In this document: positions 1-6,999 of the stretch, piece after piece | Layout of the letters: every line of letters starts with the position of its first letter | Numbering within the stretch: position 1 is the stretch's first letter | The notes under the pieces: model-generated | Told to the model about the DNA's origin: nothing | Seen by the model: the letters and a program-made list of their open reading frames with translations, nothing else | Databases searched by the model: none | From: CALFVT01 sp039989855 | Lineage (GTDB): Bacteria; Pseudomonadota; Alphaproteobacteria; Caulobacterales; Maricaulaceae | Length of the DNA: 12,588 nt | Assembly (NCBI GenBank): GCA_039989855.1 | Contig: JBDXGZ010000009.1 | Coordinates: 1 to 12,588, forward strand | Direction of reading: 5' to 3' | Program-made: the position numbers and the translations under genes

Positions 1-136
1 TACAGGGTGCGCACCAATCGGCACGGAACATAACAACATAAAGTTCAGTCGGGTTTTGTGCGGCGGCTTGGGGGGCAAGCCAAGAGGCCATGGCTAAAGT
101 CAGAAATGCACTTGTACGTGTTATAAAATGTCTCAT
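1..136 (-). CDS. Secreted thioredoxin-family protein, N-terminal part (runs off the left edge)
   Basis: An open frame of 45 codons reads leftward from ATG (136-134) to the window edge. Residues 1-26 look like a signal peptide: basic start (MRHFITR), hydrophobic core (AFLTLAMASWLA), then an Ala-rich end (QAAA) that would suit signal peptidase cleavage. Almost immediately a thioredoxin-like first strand follows (ELYVVMFRADW) and the redox motif WCAPC at residues 41-45. The known family role is thiol-disulfide exchange in the periplasm, or thioredoxin-like scaffolding; which of these cannot be told from this fragment. A strong AGGAGG ribosome site (141-146) lies 4 bases before the ATG. The gene is divergent from fliF and has no visible link to motility. 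It could be a DsbE/TlpA-like or a short thioredoxin-domain protein. The fold call is secure; the specific function is open. Confidence 0.8.
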   Translation of the reverse strand, partial: MRHFITRTSAFLTLAMASWLAPQAAAQNPTELYVVMFRADWCAPC

Positions 137-197
137 GTGCCCTCCTATGTGTTTTCTTGACTGAACTCTAGATGAATAATGAGCTATTTATGCAAAT

Positions 198-233
198 AAA
201 ACGCCAGCTCCATAAAATGAAACTGGCGTTTTT
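198..233. terminator. Bidirectional intrinsic terminator-like hairpin
   Basis: The arms AAAACGCCAG (198-207) and CTGGCGTTTT (223-232) pair perfectly over 10 bp around a 15-base loop. The plus strand ends in TTTTT and the minus strand in TTTTATTT, so either direction could terminate. It sits upstream of both flanking genes, not after one, so it may insulate the two divergent promoters or end a short untranslated RNA. Confidence 0.65.
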
Positions 234-401
234 AAACCTATATATTTCTATATTAAGTTTATTTTGGATCTATGTTGTACGCAAGAGGGCATTTTGTTGT
301 TTTGCCTTTTCTTTAGAAAAATGGATCCAAAAAAGGATAAGTTAGCGTTAAGTTTTGCAATATGGTAAACACACTATTAATACTTGCCTCTTAGTCATTT
401 C

Positions 402-417
402 ACACTAGTATGGTGTA
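402..417 (+). promoter_or_regulatory. Conserved dyad ACACTAGTATGGTGTA upstream of fliF (copy 1 of 3)
   Basis: This is one of three matches to ACAC-N4-(A/G)-TGGTGTA in the window, each just before a motility gene. Half-sites ACACTA and TGGTGT give a dyad with one mismatch around a 3-base centre. It lies 23 bases before the fliF ATG at 441. The right half followed by AT also reads TGGTGTAAT, an extended -10-like sequence (TGnTATAAT with one change), so the element may be a promoter, an operator, or both. Confidence 0.55.
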
Positions 418-440
418 ATTATGGCTATGGGGTTCCCTCA

Positions 441-2033
441 ATGAATTTTTTTCGTGTATGGTTAGGGCTGACAATAAATAAGCGGATCATGTCGGCATTG
501 AGTGTCATGGTGACGATTGCAGCATTCTTGGCCCTTACAAATATTGCGTTAAAACCAAAAATGGAAATTTTATATGGCGGTTTGGAGCCGTCTGTTGCGG
601 GTGAGGTTATCACAAAATTAAGCGGCATGGATGTTGCTTATGAAGTTCGCGGTAATACGATATATGCTGATGTAAGTCGTCGCGATGTCTTGCGTTTAGA
701 GTTAGCAAAAGATGGTCTGCCTAGGCAAAGCGTCGTGGGCTATGAATTGTTTGACGACATTAATAGCTTTGCGATGACGTCTGAAATGTTTGATTCAAAT
801 TACTGGCGGGCAAAGCAGGGGGAGCTTACCCGCACCTTGTTAACGATGCCGTATATAAAATCTGCACGTGTTCATATTGGTGTGGAGGGAACGGATAAAA
901 GATCAGGTCAAAAAACTGCGTCTGTTACGATAACGGGTGTTTCACGTTTGACTTCAGAGCAAGCGAAAGCGATACAATATCTTACAGCTTTAGCCGTGGC
1001 AGGGCTCGATCCAGACGCTGTTTCGGTCATTGATTCTAACTATGGTGTCCTAGTGGGCCCTGGAGGTGGTAGCGCGGTGGCCGAGGGCGGGAGTGGTGAG
1101 ACTGCGCTTGAAGCGAAAATAAAGAGAAATCTACTTAGTATGTTGGAGGCACGGGTTGGGCCTGGAAATGTACGTATTAATCTTTCCATTGATATTGATC
1201 GCGTTCAAGAAGTTAAAACGGAGCGGCGGTTTGACCCAGATGGCCGTGTCGTGAAAACGCAAACCTCTAATGAAGTGACTGACAGCCGTTCTGGTACAAA
1301 TGGATCTGTAACGGTAGCAAGCAATTTGCCTGAGGGTGAGGGAGCTGCGGGAACGGAGGAGTTTGACCGGAGTGAAGTTGTTGAAAGTACGACCTATGAG
1401 ATTTCAGAGGTTGTGTTGAGTACGGAAAAGCAAGCGGGTGCCATTAAACGGATGACTGTAGCTGTTTTGGTGAGTGATTTAGCTGTCCGTGCGGAGGATG
1501 GTTCGGTGTCTTTTACGCCTCGAACGGAGCAAGAGGTGACTGATTTGAGAGAGTTAGCGGCAAGCGCTGTTGGTCTTGATCCGCGACGTGGAGATGAGCT
1601 GACTATAAAGAGTTTACCGTTTGATCGGCCGGCAGTGCTTCCTTTAACGGAGTCCCCAAGCTTATTGAGTCAATTTTTAGAGCGATATTTGTGGAGTTTT
1701 ATACAATCCGTATTGCTTGCGACTACAGTGCTCGTTTTGGGGTTGTTTGTTGTACGTCCGATGTTGAGTTCGTCTGAGCAAGGAGGTAATTTGCCTGGAT
1801 TGGAGCCTATGGAGTTAGGTTTTGATGGGGCGGGAGGATTTTCTGATGCGGGTGGCTTGCCTGCGCTTGAAGCTTTGCCGGGAATGGCAGGTGGGGATGA
1901 CATGGGGTTTGCAGGTAATGTGATGTCAATGGATGACTATCAAGAGGACCCTCTTGATAATTTACGGATAGCTGCGGCAGATGATCCGGCTGAAGTGGCT
2001 GATGTATTGTCATCTTGGATTGCCGACGGTTAA
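441..2033 (+). CDS. fliF: Flagellar MS-ring protein FliF
   Basis: FliF forms the inner-membrane MS ring that starts flagellar assembly and carries the FliG switch. The 530-residue product has a short cytoplasmic start, a first membrane helix (about 17-35), then the YscJ/FliF ring-building region beginning at YGGLEP (45-50) and containing the typical WRAKQGELTRTL and SARVHI segments. A large periplasmic part follows, with Gly/Ser-rich loops, then a second membrane helix (about 418-438, ending VVRPML). The acidic tail ends in DNLRIAAADDP...LSSWIADG, the conserved FliG-binding end. Length is near the usual 520-580. I chose ATG 441 over an in-frame TTG at 384: GGGG at 429-432 gives an 8-base spacing, and the longer form would swallow the upstream dyad and add unrelated sequence. 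No fliG follows; the next gene is a receptor after 232 bases. Confidence 0.96.
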   Translation: MNFFRVWLGLTINKRIMSALSVMVTIAAFLALTNIALKPKMEILYGGLEPSVAGEVITKLSGMDVAYEVRGNTIYADVSRRDVLRLELAKDGLPRQSVVGYELFDDINSFAMTSEMFDSNYWRAKQGELTRTLLTMPYIKSARVHIGVEGTDKRSGQKTASVTITGVSRLTSEQAKAIQYLTALAVAGLDPDAVSVIDSNYGVLVGPGGGSAVAEGGSGETALEAKIKRNLLSMLEARVGPGNVRINLSIDIDRVQEVKTERRFDPDGRVVKTQTSNEVTDSRSGTNGSVTVASNLPEGEGAAGTEEFDRSEVVESTTYEISEVVLSTEKQAGAIKRMTVAVLVSDLAVRAEDGSVSFTPRTEQEVTDLRELAASAVGLDPRRGDELTIKSLPFDRPAVLPLTESPSLLSQFLERYLWSFIQSVLLATTVLVLGLFVVRPMLSSSEQGGNLPGLEPMELGFDGAGGFSDAGGLPALEALPGMAGGDDMGFAGNVMSMDDYQEDPLDNLRIAAADDPAEVADVLSSWIADG

Positions 2034-2154
2034 GTCTTCAACTTAAGTTAAGTTAAATTGAGCAATGTTGGTCGGGTTCGCGGTGTGTTTTGCGAAGGGG
2101 CAGCCCGTTTACCCTCGTTATTTGTTATGGTTTTTCTATAAATTTATATGGGAC

Positions 2155-2187
2155 GTGGTTTCATTTGTTTTTCGAAACCATTTCTTT
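2155..2187 (+). terminator. Probable intrinsic terminator after fliF
   Basis: TGGTTTC (2156-2162) and GAAACCA (2174-2180) pair over 7 bp, extendable by one G.T pair (2155/2181), around an 11-base loop. TTTCTTT (2181-2187) follows. The stem is AT-rich, so termination may be partial. It lies 121 bases past the fliF stop and before the receptor's control dyad, which fits separate transcription of fliF and the receptor gene. Confidence 0.5.
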
Positions 2188-2202
2188 ACTAAATTGCGAG
2201 TA

Positions 2203-2218
2203 ACACCATTGTGGTGTA
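2203..2218 (+). promoter_or_regulatory. Conserved dyad ACACCATTGTGGTGTA upstream of the chemoreceptor gene (copy 2 of 3)
   Basis: The half-sites ACACCA (2203-2208) and TGGTGT (2212-2217) form a perfect 6-bp dyad around TTG. This is the cleanest of the three copies and defines the consensus. It lies 47 bases before the ATG at 2266. No T-run follows, so it is not a terminator. Perfect symmetry favours binding by a dimeric regulator; the TGGTGTAGT reading is also compatible with an extended -10. Confidence 0.6.
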
Positions 2219-2252
2219 GTGCGGGTTTGCATTATTTATTAAGTCAAACTAT

Positions 2253-2259
2253 TTGAGGG
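2253..2259 (+). promoter_or_regulatory. Ribosome binding site TTGAGGG deciding the receptor start
   Basis: GAGGG (2255-2259) is 6 bases before ATG 2266. An in-frame TTG at 2260 directly abuts it, so TTG cannot be the start. The same TTGAGGG string precedes cheB (5391-5397, 7-base spacing) and the STAS gene (minus strand, 12076-12070, 7-base spacing). Confidence 0.8.
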
Positions 2260-2265
2260 TTGGGC

Positions 2266-5200
2266 ATGAGCTTTGTTAGACGTTTAAAAATTGCTGTTAA
2301 AATACCAGTTATCATCATATTGCTTGGGCTTGTAGCGGCCTCCATAACAGCGGGGTTGAGCTATAATAAAGCGAAGGTCAGCTTGGTGACTGAGAGCGAA
2401 AACAAGCTCAATGCTATTTTGGAAAACCGTAAGGACGGTCTTAATGTCTTCTTGTCGGGCGTTGAATCTGATTTATTGACGCAAAGCACAAACCCGACAG
2501 TTAATTCGGCGCTTGCTGAATTTCAAGCGGCTTACGCTGAGATACCAGGTAACCGTGAGCGTTACTTGAAAGATTTGTATATTACAGAAAATCCTCACCC
2601 GACGGGCAGTAAAGAAAATTACGATATGGCCCCAGATGGATCTACTTATAGTAATGTGCATAATAAGTACCATCCGTATTTTAGAACGGTTTTACGTGAC
2701 AGAGGCTATTACGATATTTTCTTATTCGATAAAGAAGGTAGCCTTGTATATACTGTTTTCAAAGAATTAGATTATGCGACTAATTTAATGAGTGGGAAGT
2801 GGGCGAGCACCGATTTAGGCAATGCTTTCCGTGCGGCAAAGGTAAGCAGTAGTCCTACATTTTTTGATTTTAAGCCCTACGGACCAAGTTATGATGCGCC
2901 AGCAAGCTTTATATCTATGCCTTTAAATAATGCTTCAGGTGAATTTACGGGCGCTCTCGTTTTTCAAATGCCTGTTGACCGTCTTAATGCTGTTATGAGT
3001 CAAAATGCAGGATTGGGCGAAACGGGGGAGTCCTTTGTTGTTGGGGAAGATTATTTGATGCGTTCAAATTCTCGGTTTTCAGAAGAGACAACTATTTTGA
3101 AGAAGGAAGTTAAATCGCATGCTGTTACAGAAGCTCTTGCGAGGCAGGAAGGTGTTGAAGAAGTTATAGACGGTGGTGGTGTTAAGAGAGTTGTTGCTTA
3201 TAGTTCTTTAGAATATTTAGGGACGAAATGGGCGATTGTTATTCAACAAAGTTCAGCGGAGCTGTTTGCACCTATTGCCGATTTGAAGCGTCAAATTATA
3301 ATCCAGCTATTACTAACGTCGTTAGTTCTTGCTGGTGTAGGTGTGTTGATTGGTAGAAGTATTTCACGTCCGATTTCAAAAATCGGAGACGCGATGAATA
3401 ATGTCGCTAGTGGTGATAAGTCTGCGGAGATTCCTTACACCCAGCGTGGCGATGAGATCGGTGACATGTCTACATCTCTTTCTAAGTTTCAAAGTGAACT
3501 GAGAGTAGCAGATGAAGCTAATTTAGTGTCTATGTTTAAAGGTTCAGCTTTTGATGGATCTGCGACGCCGATGATGATTGTTGATAAAAATTCAAATATT
3601 ATTTTCGTGAATGATGGCTCGAAGACTTTATTCCATGATTACTCTCATATATTTAGTAAAATTTGGACTAAATTTGACCCTGAAAACGTTATGGGCTTGA
3701 AGGTTGATCTTTTTAAAATTGACCCGACACTAGAAAGACGATCTTTGTCAGACTCGAGTTCGTTACCTTTTGATGTTGAGTTGACAATAGACGATTCTAA
3801 GTTTCAGGTTTGTGTTGGTGGTGTGTTCGACCGTGATGGCGAATATGTCGGCAACGTTATGCAGTGGGATAATGTAACTGTTGCGCGTACCAATGCGGGT
3901 ATTCTTGAGGCGCTTGATAATTCACAGGCGATGATTGAGTTTGATCTAGATGCTCGTATTTTAACAGCAAATAGAAACTTCTTGGCTGCTTCTGGTTACG
4001 AACTTTCAGAAATTAAAGGGAGGTTTCATAAAATGTTCTGTGACCCTACCTATGCTAATTCTGACGAGTATAAAGATTTCTGGCGTCGATTAGGGGCAGG
4101 AGAGGTCATTATTGATAAGTTCAAACGTTTCAATAAAGCGGGTGATACCTTATGGTTAGATGCTGCCTACAATGCGGTTCGCGATAAGGATGGCAAGGTT
4201 TATAAAGTTATCAAAATTGCAAAAGATATTACCGAAAATGTAAGCCTTCGTGACAAACATGAGAAAGAGATTGAAAGTACACGTAAATCTCAAGAATTGG
4301 TTGTTAATAGTCTCGCGACAGGACTTAAGGCGTTATCAGACGGTAACCTTGTCGATCGTATAGATCAAAGCTTTGATCCTGAGTATGACCAATTACGTAA
4401 AGATTTTAATATAACGATCGATACGCTGAATGATACTATGCAAAAAATCCTGTCGACATCTGTAACTATTCAAAATGGTGCGGTTGAAATGAGCCAAGCG
4501 TCTGACGATTTATCAACGCGTACAGAAAACCAGGCTGCTGCTCTTGAAGAAACGGCTGCAGCGCTTGATGAAGTTACTGCTACGGTCAAGCAAACAGCGA
4601 AAGCTGCTGAAGAGGCTCGAGGACTTGTAACGTCAGCTCGGAATGATGCTGAAACGGGTGGTCGCGTTGTTCGTGAAACAGTTGAGGCGATGGGTTCTAT
4701 TAAAGAGTCGTCTGAGAAGATCTCACAAATTATTGGTGTAATTGATGAAATCGCCTTCCAAACTAACTTACTTGCGCTGAACGCTGGTGTTGAAGCGGCG
4801 AGAGCCGGTGAAGCGGGGCGTGGATTCGCGGTGGTTGCCTCTGAGGTGAGAGCGCTTGCTCAACGATCTTCTGATGCTGCGAAAGACATCAAAGACCTTA
4901 TTTCAGCAAGTGCACAGCATGTTCAGACCGGAGTGACCTTGGTGGACCAAACAGGTACGGCGCTTGATAAACTTGTGTCTCAGGTTGCGAATGTTGATGC
5001 CTTGGTTTCCGACATTGCATCTTCTGCTAATGAGCAAGCTACAGGCCTTGGTGAGGTTAACAGTGCTGTCAATGATATGGACCGTGTGACGCAAAAAAAT
5101 GCAGCTATGGTTGAAGAATCTACGGCGGCTTGTCACAATCTCACAAATGATTCAAATGAACTGACGCGCCTCGTAAAGCATTTCAATGTCGGTGGACCTG

Positions 5201-5364
5201 ACAATAAAAATGTGGCTCATATTGGTGCCCATGTGAGTGCTGCTCAGCCGCAACAGAACGTACCCGTTAGAGCTCAGCAAAAAAGAGTAGCAGAGTACAT
5301 AAGTTCCAGCCAAGGATCACTTGCTGTGGATGTGTCTGATGACAATGATTGGCAAGATTTTTAG
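2266..5364 (+). CDS. Methyl-accepting chemotaxis protein: dCache-like sensor, HAMP, two PAS, second HAMP, signalling domain, pentapeptide tether
   Basis: This inner-membrane receptor (1032 residues) controls CheA. Order: membrane helix 1 (about 11-31); a roughly 310-residue extracytoplasmic sensor resembling a double Cache domain (YYDIFLFDKEG, VFKELDYATNL near 148-175); membrane helix 2 (about 343-364); HAMP (about 365-416, RSISRPI); a diverged PAS (about 428-541); a second PAS (about 546-658, with MFCDPTYA and KDITE); a second HAMP-like segment (about 681-733); and the coiled-coil signalling domain (about 738-973). That domain has the adaptation-type segment AAALEETAAALDEVTATV and the hairpin tip around NLLALNAGVEAARAGEAGRG. 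A flexible tail of about 55 residues ends in DWQDF, matching the xWxxF tether that binds CheR/CheB in other systems. The gene sits 40 bases before cheB, probably in one operon with cheB-cheD. The ligand is unknown; combining Cache and PAS suggests outside and internal (redox or cofactor) inputs. Confidence 0.95.
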   Translation: MSFVRRLKIAVKIPVIIILLGLVAASITAGLSYNKAKVSLVTESENKLNAILENRKDGLNVFLSGVESDLLTQSTNPTVNSALAEFQAAYAEIPGNRERYLKDLYITENPHPTGSKENYDMAPDGSTYSNVHNKYHPYFRTVLRDRGYYDIFLFDKEGSLVYTVFKELDYATNLMSGKWASTDLGNAFRAAKVSSSPTFFDFKPYGPSYDAPASFISMPLNNASGEFTGALVFQMPVDRLNAVMSQNAGLGETGESFVVGEDYLMRSNSRFSEETTILKKEVKSHAVTEALARQEGVEEVIDGGGVKRVVAYSSLEYLGTKWAIVIQQSSAELFAPIADLKRQIIIQLLLTSLVLAGVGVLIGRSISRPISKIGDAMNNVASGDKSAEIPYTQRGDEIGDMSTSLSKFQSELRVADEANLVSMFKGSAFDGSATPMMIVDKNSNIIFVNDGSKTLFHDYSHIFSKIWTKFDPENVMGLKVDLFKIDPTLERRSLSDSSSLPFDVELTIDDSKFQVCVGGVFDRDGEYVGNVMQWDNVTVARTNAGILEALDNSQAMIEFDLDARILTANRNFLAASGYELSEIKGRFHKMFCDPTYANSDEYKDFWRRLGAGEVIIDKFKRFNKAGDTLWLDAAYNAVRDKDGKVYKVIKIAKDITENVSLRDKHEKEIESTRKSQELVVNSLATGLKALSDGNLVDRIDQSFDPEYDQLRKDFNITIDTLNDTMQKILSTSVTIQNGAVEMSQASDDLSTRTENQAAALEETAAALDEVTATVKQTAKAAEEARGLVTSARNDAETGGRVVRETVEAMGSIKESSEKISQIIGVIDEIAFQTNLLALNAGVEAARAGEAGRGFAVVASEVRALAQRSSDAAKDIKDLISASAQHVQTGVTLVDQTGTALDKLVSQVANVDALVSDIASSANEQATGLGEVNSAVNDMDRVTQKNAAMVEESTAACHNLTNDSNELTRLVKHFNVGGPDNKNVAHIGAHVSAAQPQQNVPVRAQQKRVAEYISSSQGSLAVDVSDDNDWQDF
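5350..5361 (+). other. C-terminal CheR/CheB tether motif DWQDF of the receptor
   Basis: The last five codons before the stop encode D-W-Q-D-F, matching the xWxx(F/Y) pentapeptide known from the E. coli Tar/Tsr tails (NWETF), which recruits CheR and CheB. A polar, Gln/Ser-rich linker separates it from the signalling domain. The coordinates cover the WQDF codons; the first Asp codon is at 5347-5349. Confidence 0.75.
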
Positions 5365-5404
5365 GTGAAAAGGATTTTAGGTAAATATAGTTGAGGGATT
5401 ATCT

Positions 5405-6451
5405 GTGAAAAAAGTTACTGTATTAATTGTAGATGATTCGCCAACTATGCGATCCGTTATCAAAAGAGCCTTGCGCAGAGATGCTGATATTGAAGTTGTT
5501 GGCGAAGCTAAAGACCCTTATGATGCGAGAGAAAAAATTAAGGCGCTAAATCCAGATGTCTTGACATTGGATATAGAAATGCCTCGTATGAGTGGCTTAC
5601 AGTTCTTGAAGAAAATAATGGAACTGCGGCCTATGCCAGTAATTATGCTCTCCAGTTTGACTCAATCTGGGGCTAATGACACTCTCGAGGCTCTCAGTAT
5701 TGGTGCTTTTGATTGTGTCGCCAAGCCAACGAGTGGCGATTATATTGAAGCCTTAGGTCATTTACCTAAACTGATTAAAGCTGCGAGTAAATATAAGCCT
5801 GCAGGTGCAATGAATAAGTTGCCGGTCAAAACGGTGCCTACAAAATCATTTTATCCCGGTGATAAGGTGATTGCGATCGGGTCTTCAACGGGTGGTGTTG
5901 AAGCCCTTCAGGCTATTTTAGCAAACTTTCCTGCTAATTGTCCTCCTACAATTATTACGCAACACATGCCGCCATCTTTCTTGGGGACCTTTGCAACTCG
6001 GTTGAATAAACTAGTTGAACCTGAGGTGTCTTTAGCGTCTCAGGGGGCTGTACTAAGCCCTGGTAAGGTTTACTTAGCCCCTGGCGGGGATCATCATTTA
6101 GAAATTAAAGGCCATCATAAAATCAATTGCCATTTATTGAGCGGGGGTCGAGTATCCGGACATATTCCTTCCGTTGACGTGATGTTTAATTCAGTCGCAT
6201 CTACCTTAGGGGAAAGAGCTATTGGTGTTATACTAACAGGAATGGGCCGTGACGGCGCAAAGGGGTTGCTAGAAATTAGACGTGCAGGTGGCCGTACATT
6301 AGGGCAAGATGAACGGTCTTGTGTTGTATATGGTATGCCTCGTGCAGCATATGAGATAGGGGCAGTCGAGAGACAAGTATCTTTAAAAGCAATCGGGGCT
6401 GGTATTCTAGCTTTAGCCTCGGAAGCATCTAAGGCTCGTAAAACTGCATGA
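5405..6451 (+). CDS. cheB: CheB: chemoreceptor glutamate methylesterase / glutamine deamidase
   Basis: CheB removes methyl groups from receptor glutamates when phosphorylated by CheA, giving adaptation. The 348-residue protein has a receiver domain at about 3-125, with acidic pair D10/D11, phospho-acceptor D56 (LTLDIEMPRM), S83 or S84 in MLSSL, and K108. A linker of about 28 residues leads to the methylesterase domain at about 153-343. The catalytic triad is visible: S161 in GSSTGG, H187 in TQHMP, and D283 in GMGRDGA. Length is typical (about 350). The start is GTG at 5405, preceded by TTGAGGG with 7-base spacing. It begins 40 bases after the receptor and overlaps cheD by 4 bases (ATGA), so the three are probably co-transcribed. 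It is separated from cheR, which lies on the opposite strand; in many alphaproteobacteria the two are adjacent. Confidence 0.97.
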   Translation: MKKVTVLIVDDSPTMRSVIKRALRRDADIEVVGEAKDPYDAREKIKALNPDVLTLDIEMPRMSGLQFLKKIMELRPMPVIMLSSLTQSGANDTLEALSIGAFDCVAKPTSGDYIEALGHLPKLIKAASKYKPAGAMNKLPVKTVPTKSFYPGDKVIAIGSSTGGVEALQAILANFPANCPPTIITQHMPPSFLGTFATRLNKLVEPEVSLASQGAVLSPGKVYLAPGGDHHLEIKGHHKINCHLLSGGRVSGHIPSVDVMFNSVASTLGERAIGVILTGMGRDGAKGLLEIRRAGGRTLGQDERSCVVYGMPRAAYEIGAVERQVSLKAIGAGILALASEASKARKTA

Positions 6452-6996
6452 TTAATCAAACTAAACTAGTAAAACACAAATCTATAAATGTAATTCAAGG
6501 GGATTACGCTGTATCAATAGAAAGAAATGTCACTTTGACGACTGTATTAGGGTCGTGTGTAGCGGCGTGTCTTTATGATCCACGTGCTGAAGTTGGTGGT
6601 ATGAATCACTTTTTACTTCCCGGTCAACATTCAAATTCCACCGAAAATATGAGTTATGGTTTGAATGCGATGGAGCTTCTGATCAATGAAATGTTAAAAC
6701 TAGGTGCTGTTAGAAAGCGGTTCCAAGCTAAATTATTCGGTGGGGCTAATATGGGACAAGGTTTTTCCGAGATCGGATCTAAGAATATTGCGTTTGCTCA
6801 AGAGTTTTTAGAGCTAGAGGGAATACCTTGTATTTCGAAAAGCCTTGGTGGCGTATCTGCGCGTAGAGTTAAGTTTTGGCCGGCAACAGGTCAAGCTAAG
6901 CTTAAAGTAATTGATTGCAAAGATACCATTCAAAGAACTAACGTGATGACAAGAAAGCTTGTGCCAACCGTGTCATCCGATGTTGAATTATTTTAA
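6448..6996 (+). CDS. cheD: CheD: chemoreceptor glutamine deamidase
   Basis: CheD hydrolyses selected receptor glutamines to glutamates, preparing methylation sites. The 182-residue protein carries the family's active site: C37 in TTVLGSCVAACLYDP, H54 in GGMNHFLLP, and T31. The spacings (Thr to Cys 6, Cys to His 17) match the T21/C27/H44 triad of the Thermotoga enzyme. LFGGANM and SLGGVSARRV are also family segments. The start overlaps the cheB stop (ATGA), so translation is probably coupled. No cheC partner is present in the window, so the CheC-CheD exchange known in Bacillus is not expected to operate from this locus. The tail ends in an acidic-aromatic string, SSDVELF. The stop is 3 bases from the stop of the convergent operon, with no terminator between them. 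Confidence 0.96.
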   Translation: MINQTKLVKHKSINVIQGDYAVSIERNVTLTTVLGSCVAACLYDPRAEVGGMNHFLLPGQHSNSTENMSYGLNAMELLINEMLKLGAVRKRFQAKLFGGANMGQGFSEIGSKNIAFAQEFLELEGIPCISKSLGGVSARRVKFWPATGQAKLKVIDCKDTIQRTNVMTRKLVPTVSSDVELF

Positions 6997-6999
6997 TAT

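Larger units (their letters stand above)
137..440. other. Divergent intergenic region between the thioredoxin-like gene and fliF
   Basis: These 304 bases hold no convincing gene. They contain, left to right: the ribosome site of the minus-strand gene, a perfect 10-bp hairpin with T-runs on both strands (198-233), a weak G.T-containing hairpin followed by T-rich sequence (284-310), a 9-bp inverted repeat with 53 bases between arms (262-270 and 324-332), and the ACAC-N5-TGGTGTA dyad just before fliF (402-417). I see no clear sigma-70 promoter with both hexamers for either flanking gene. Confidence 0.7.

Noticed and set aside
343..359. Possible sigma-54 promoter before fliF ending in TTTTGCA
   Set aside because: The -12 part fits, but the essential GG of the -24 element reads GC and the rest of the TGGCAC block does not match.
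384..440. Longer fliF starting at TTG 384
   Set aside because: There is no ribosome site before it, the added 19 residues are not FliF-like, and it would overlap the control dyad; ATG 441 has a GGGG ribosome site.
2065..2256. 63-codon plus-strand frame between fliF and the receptor gene
   Set aside because: It runs through the terminator-like hairpin and the perfect dyad, has no good ribosome site, and its sequence resembles no protein I know.
4727..4742. ACAAATTATTGGTGTA, a near match to the dyad inside the receptor gene
   Set aside because: It encodes the highly conserved signalling-tip segment leading into IIGVIDEIAF, its left half is altered, and it is not upstream of any gene.
6115..6459. 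114-codon minus-strand frame inside cheB
   Set aside because: It is antisense to the well-conserved methylesterase domain, which explains the open frame.
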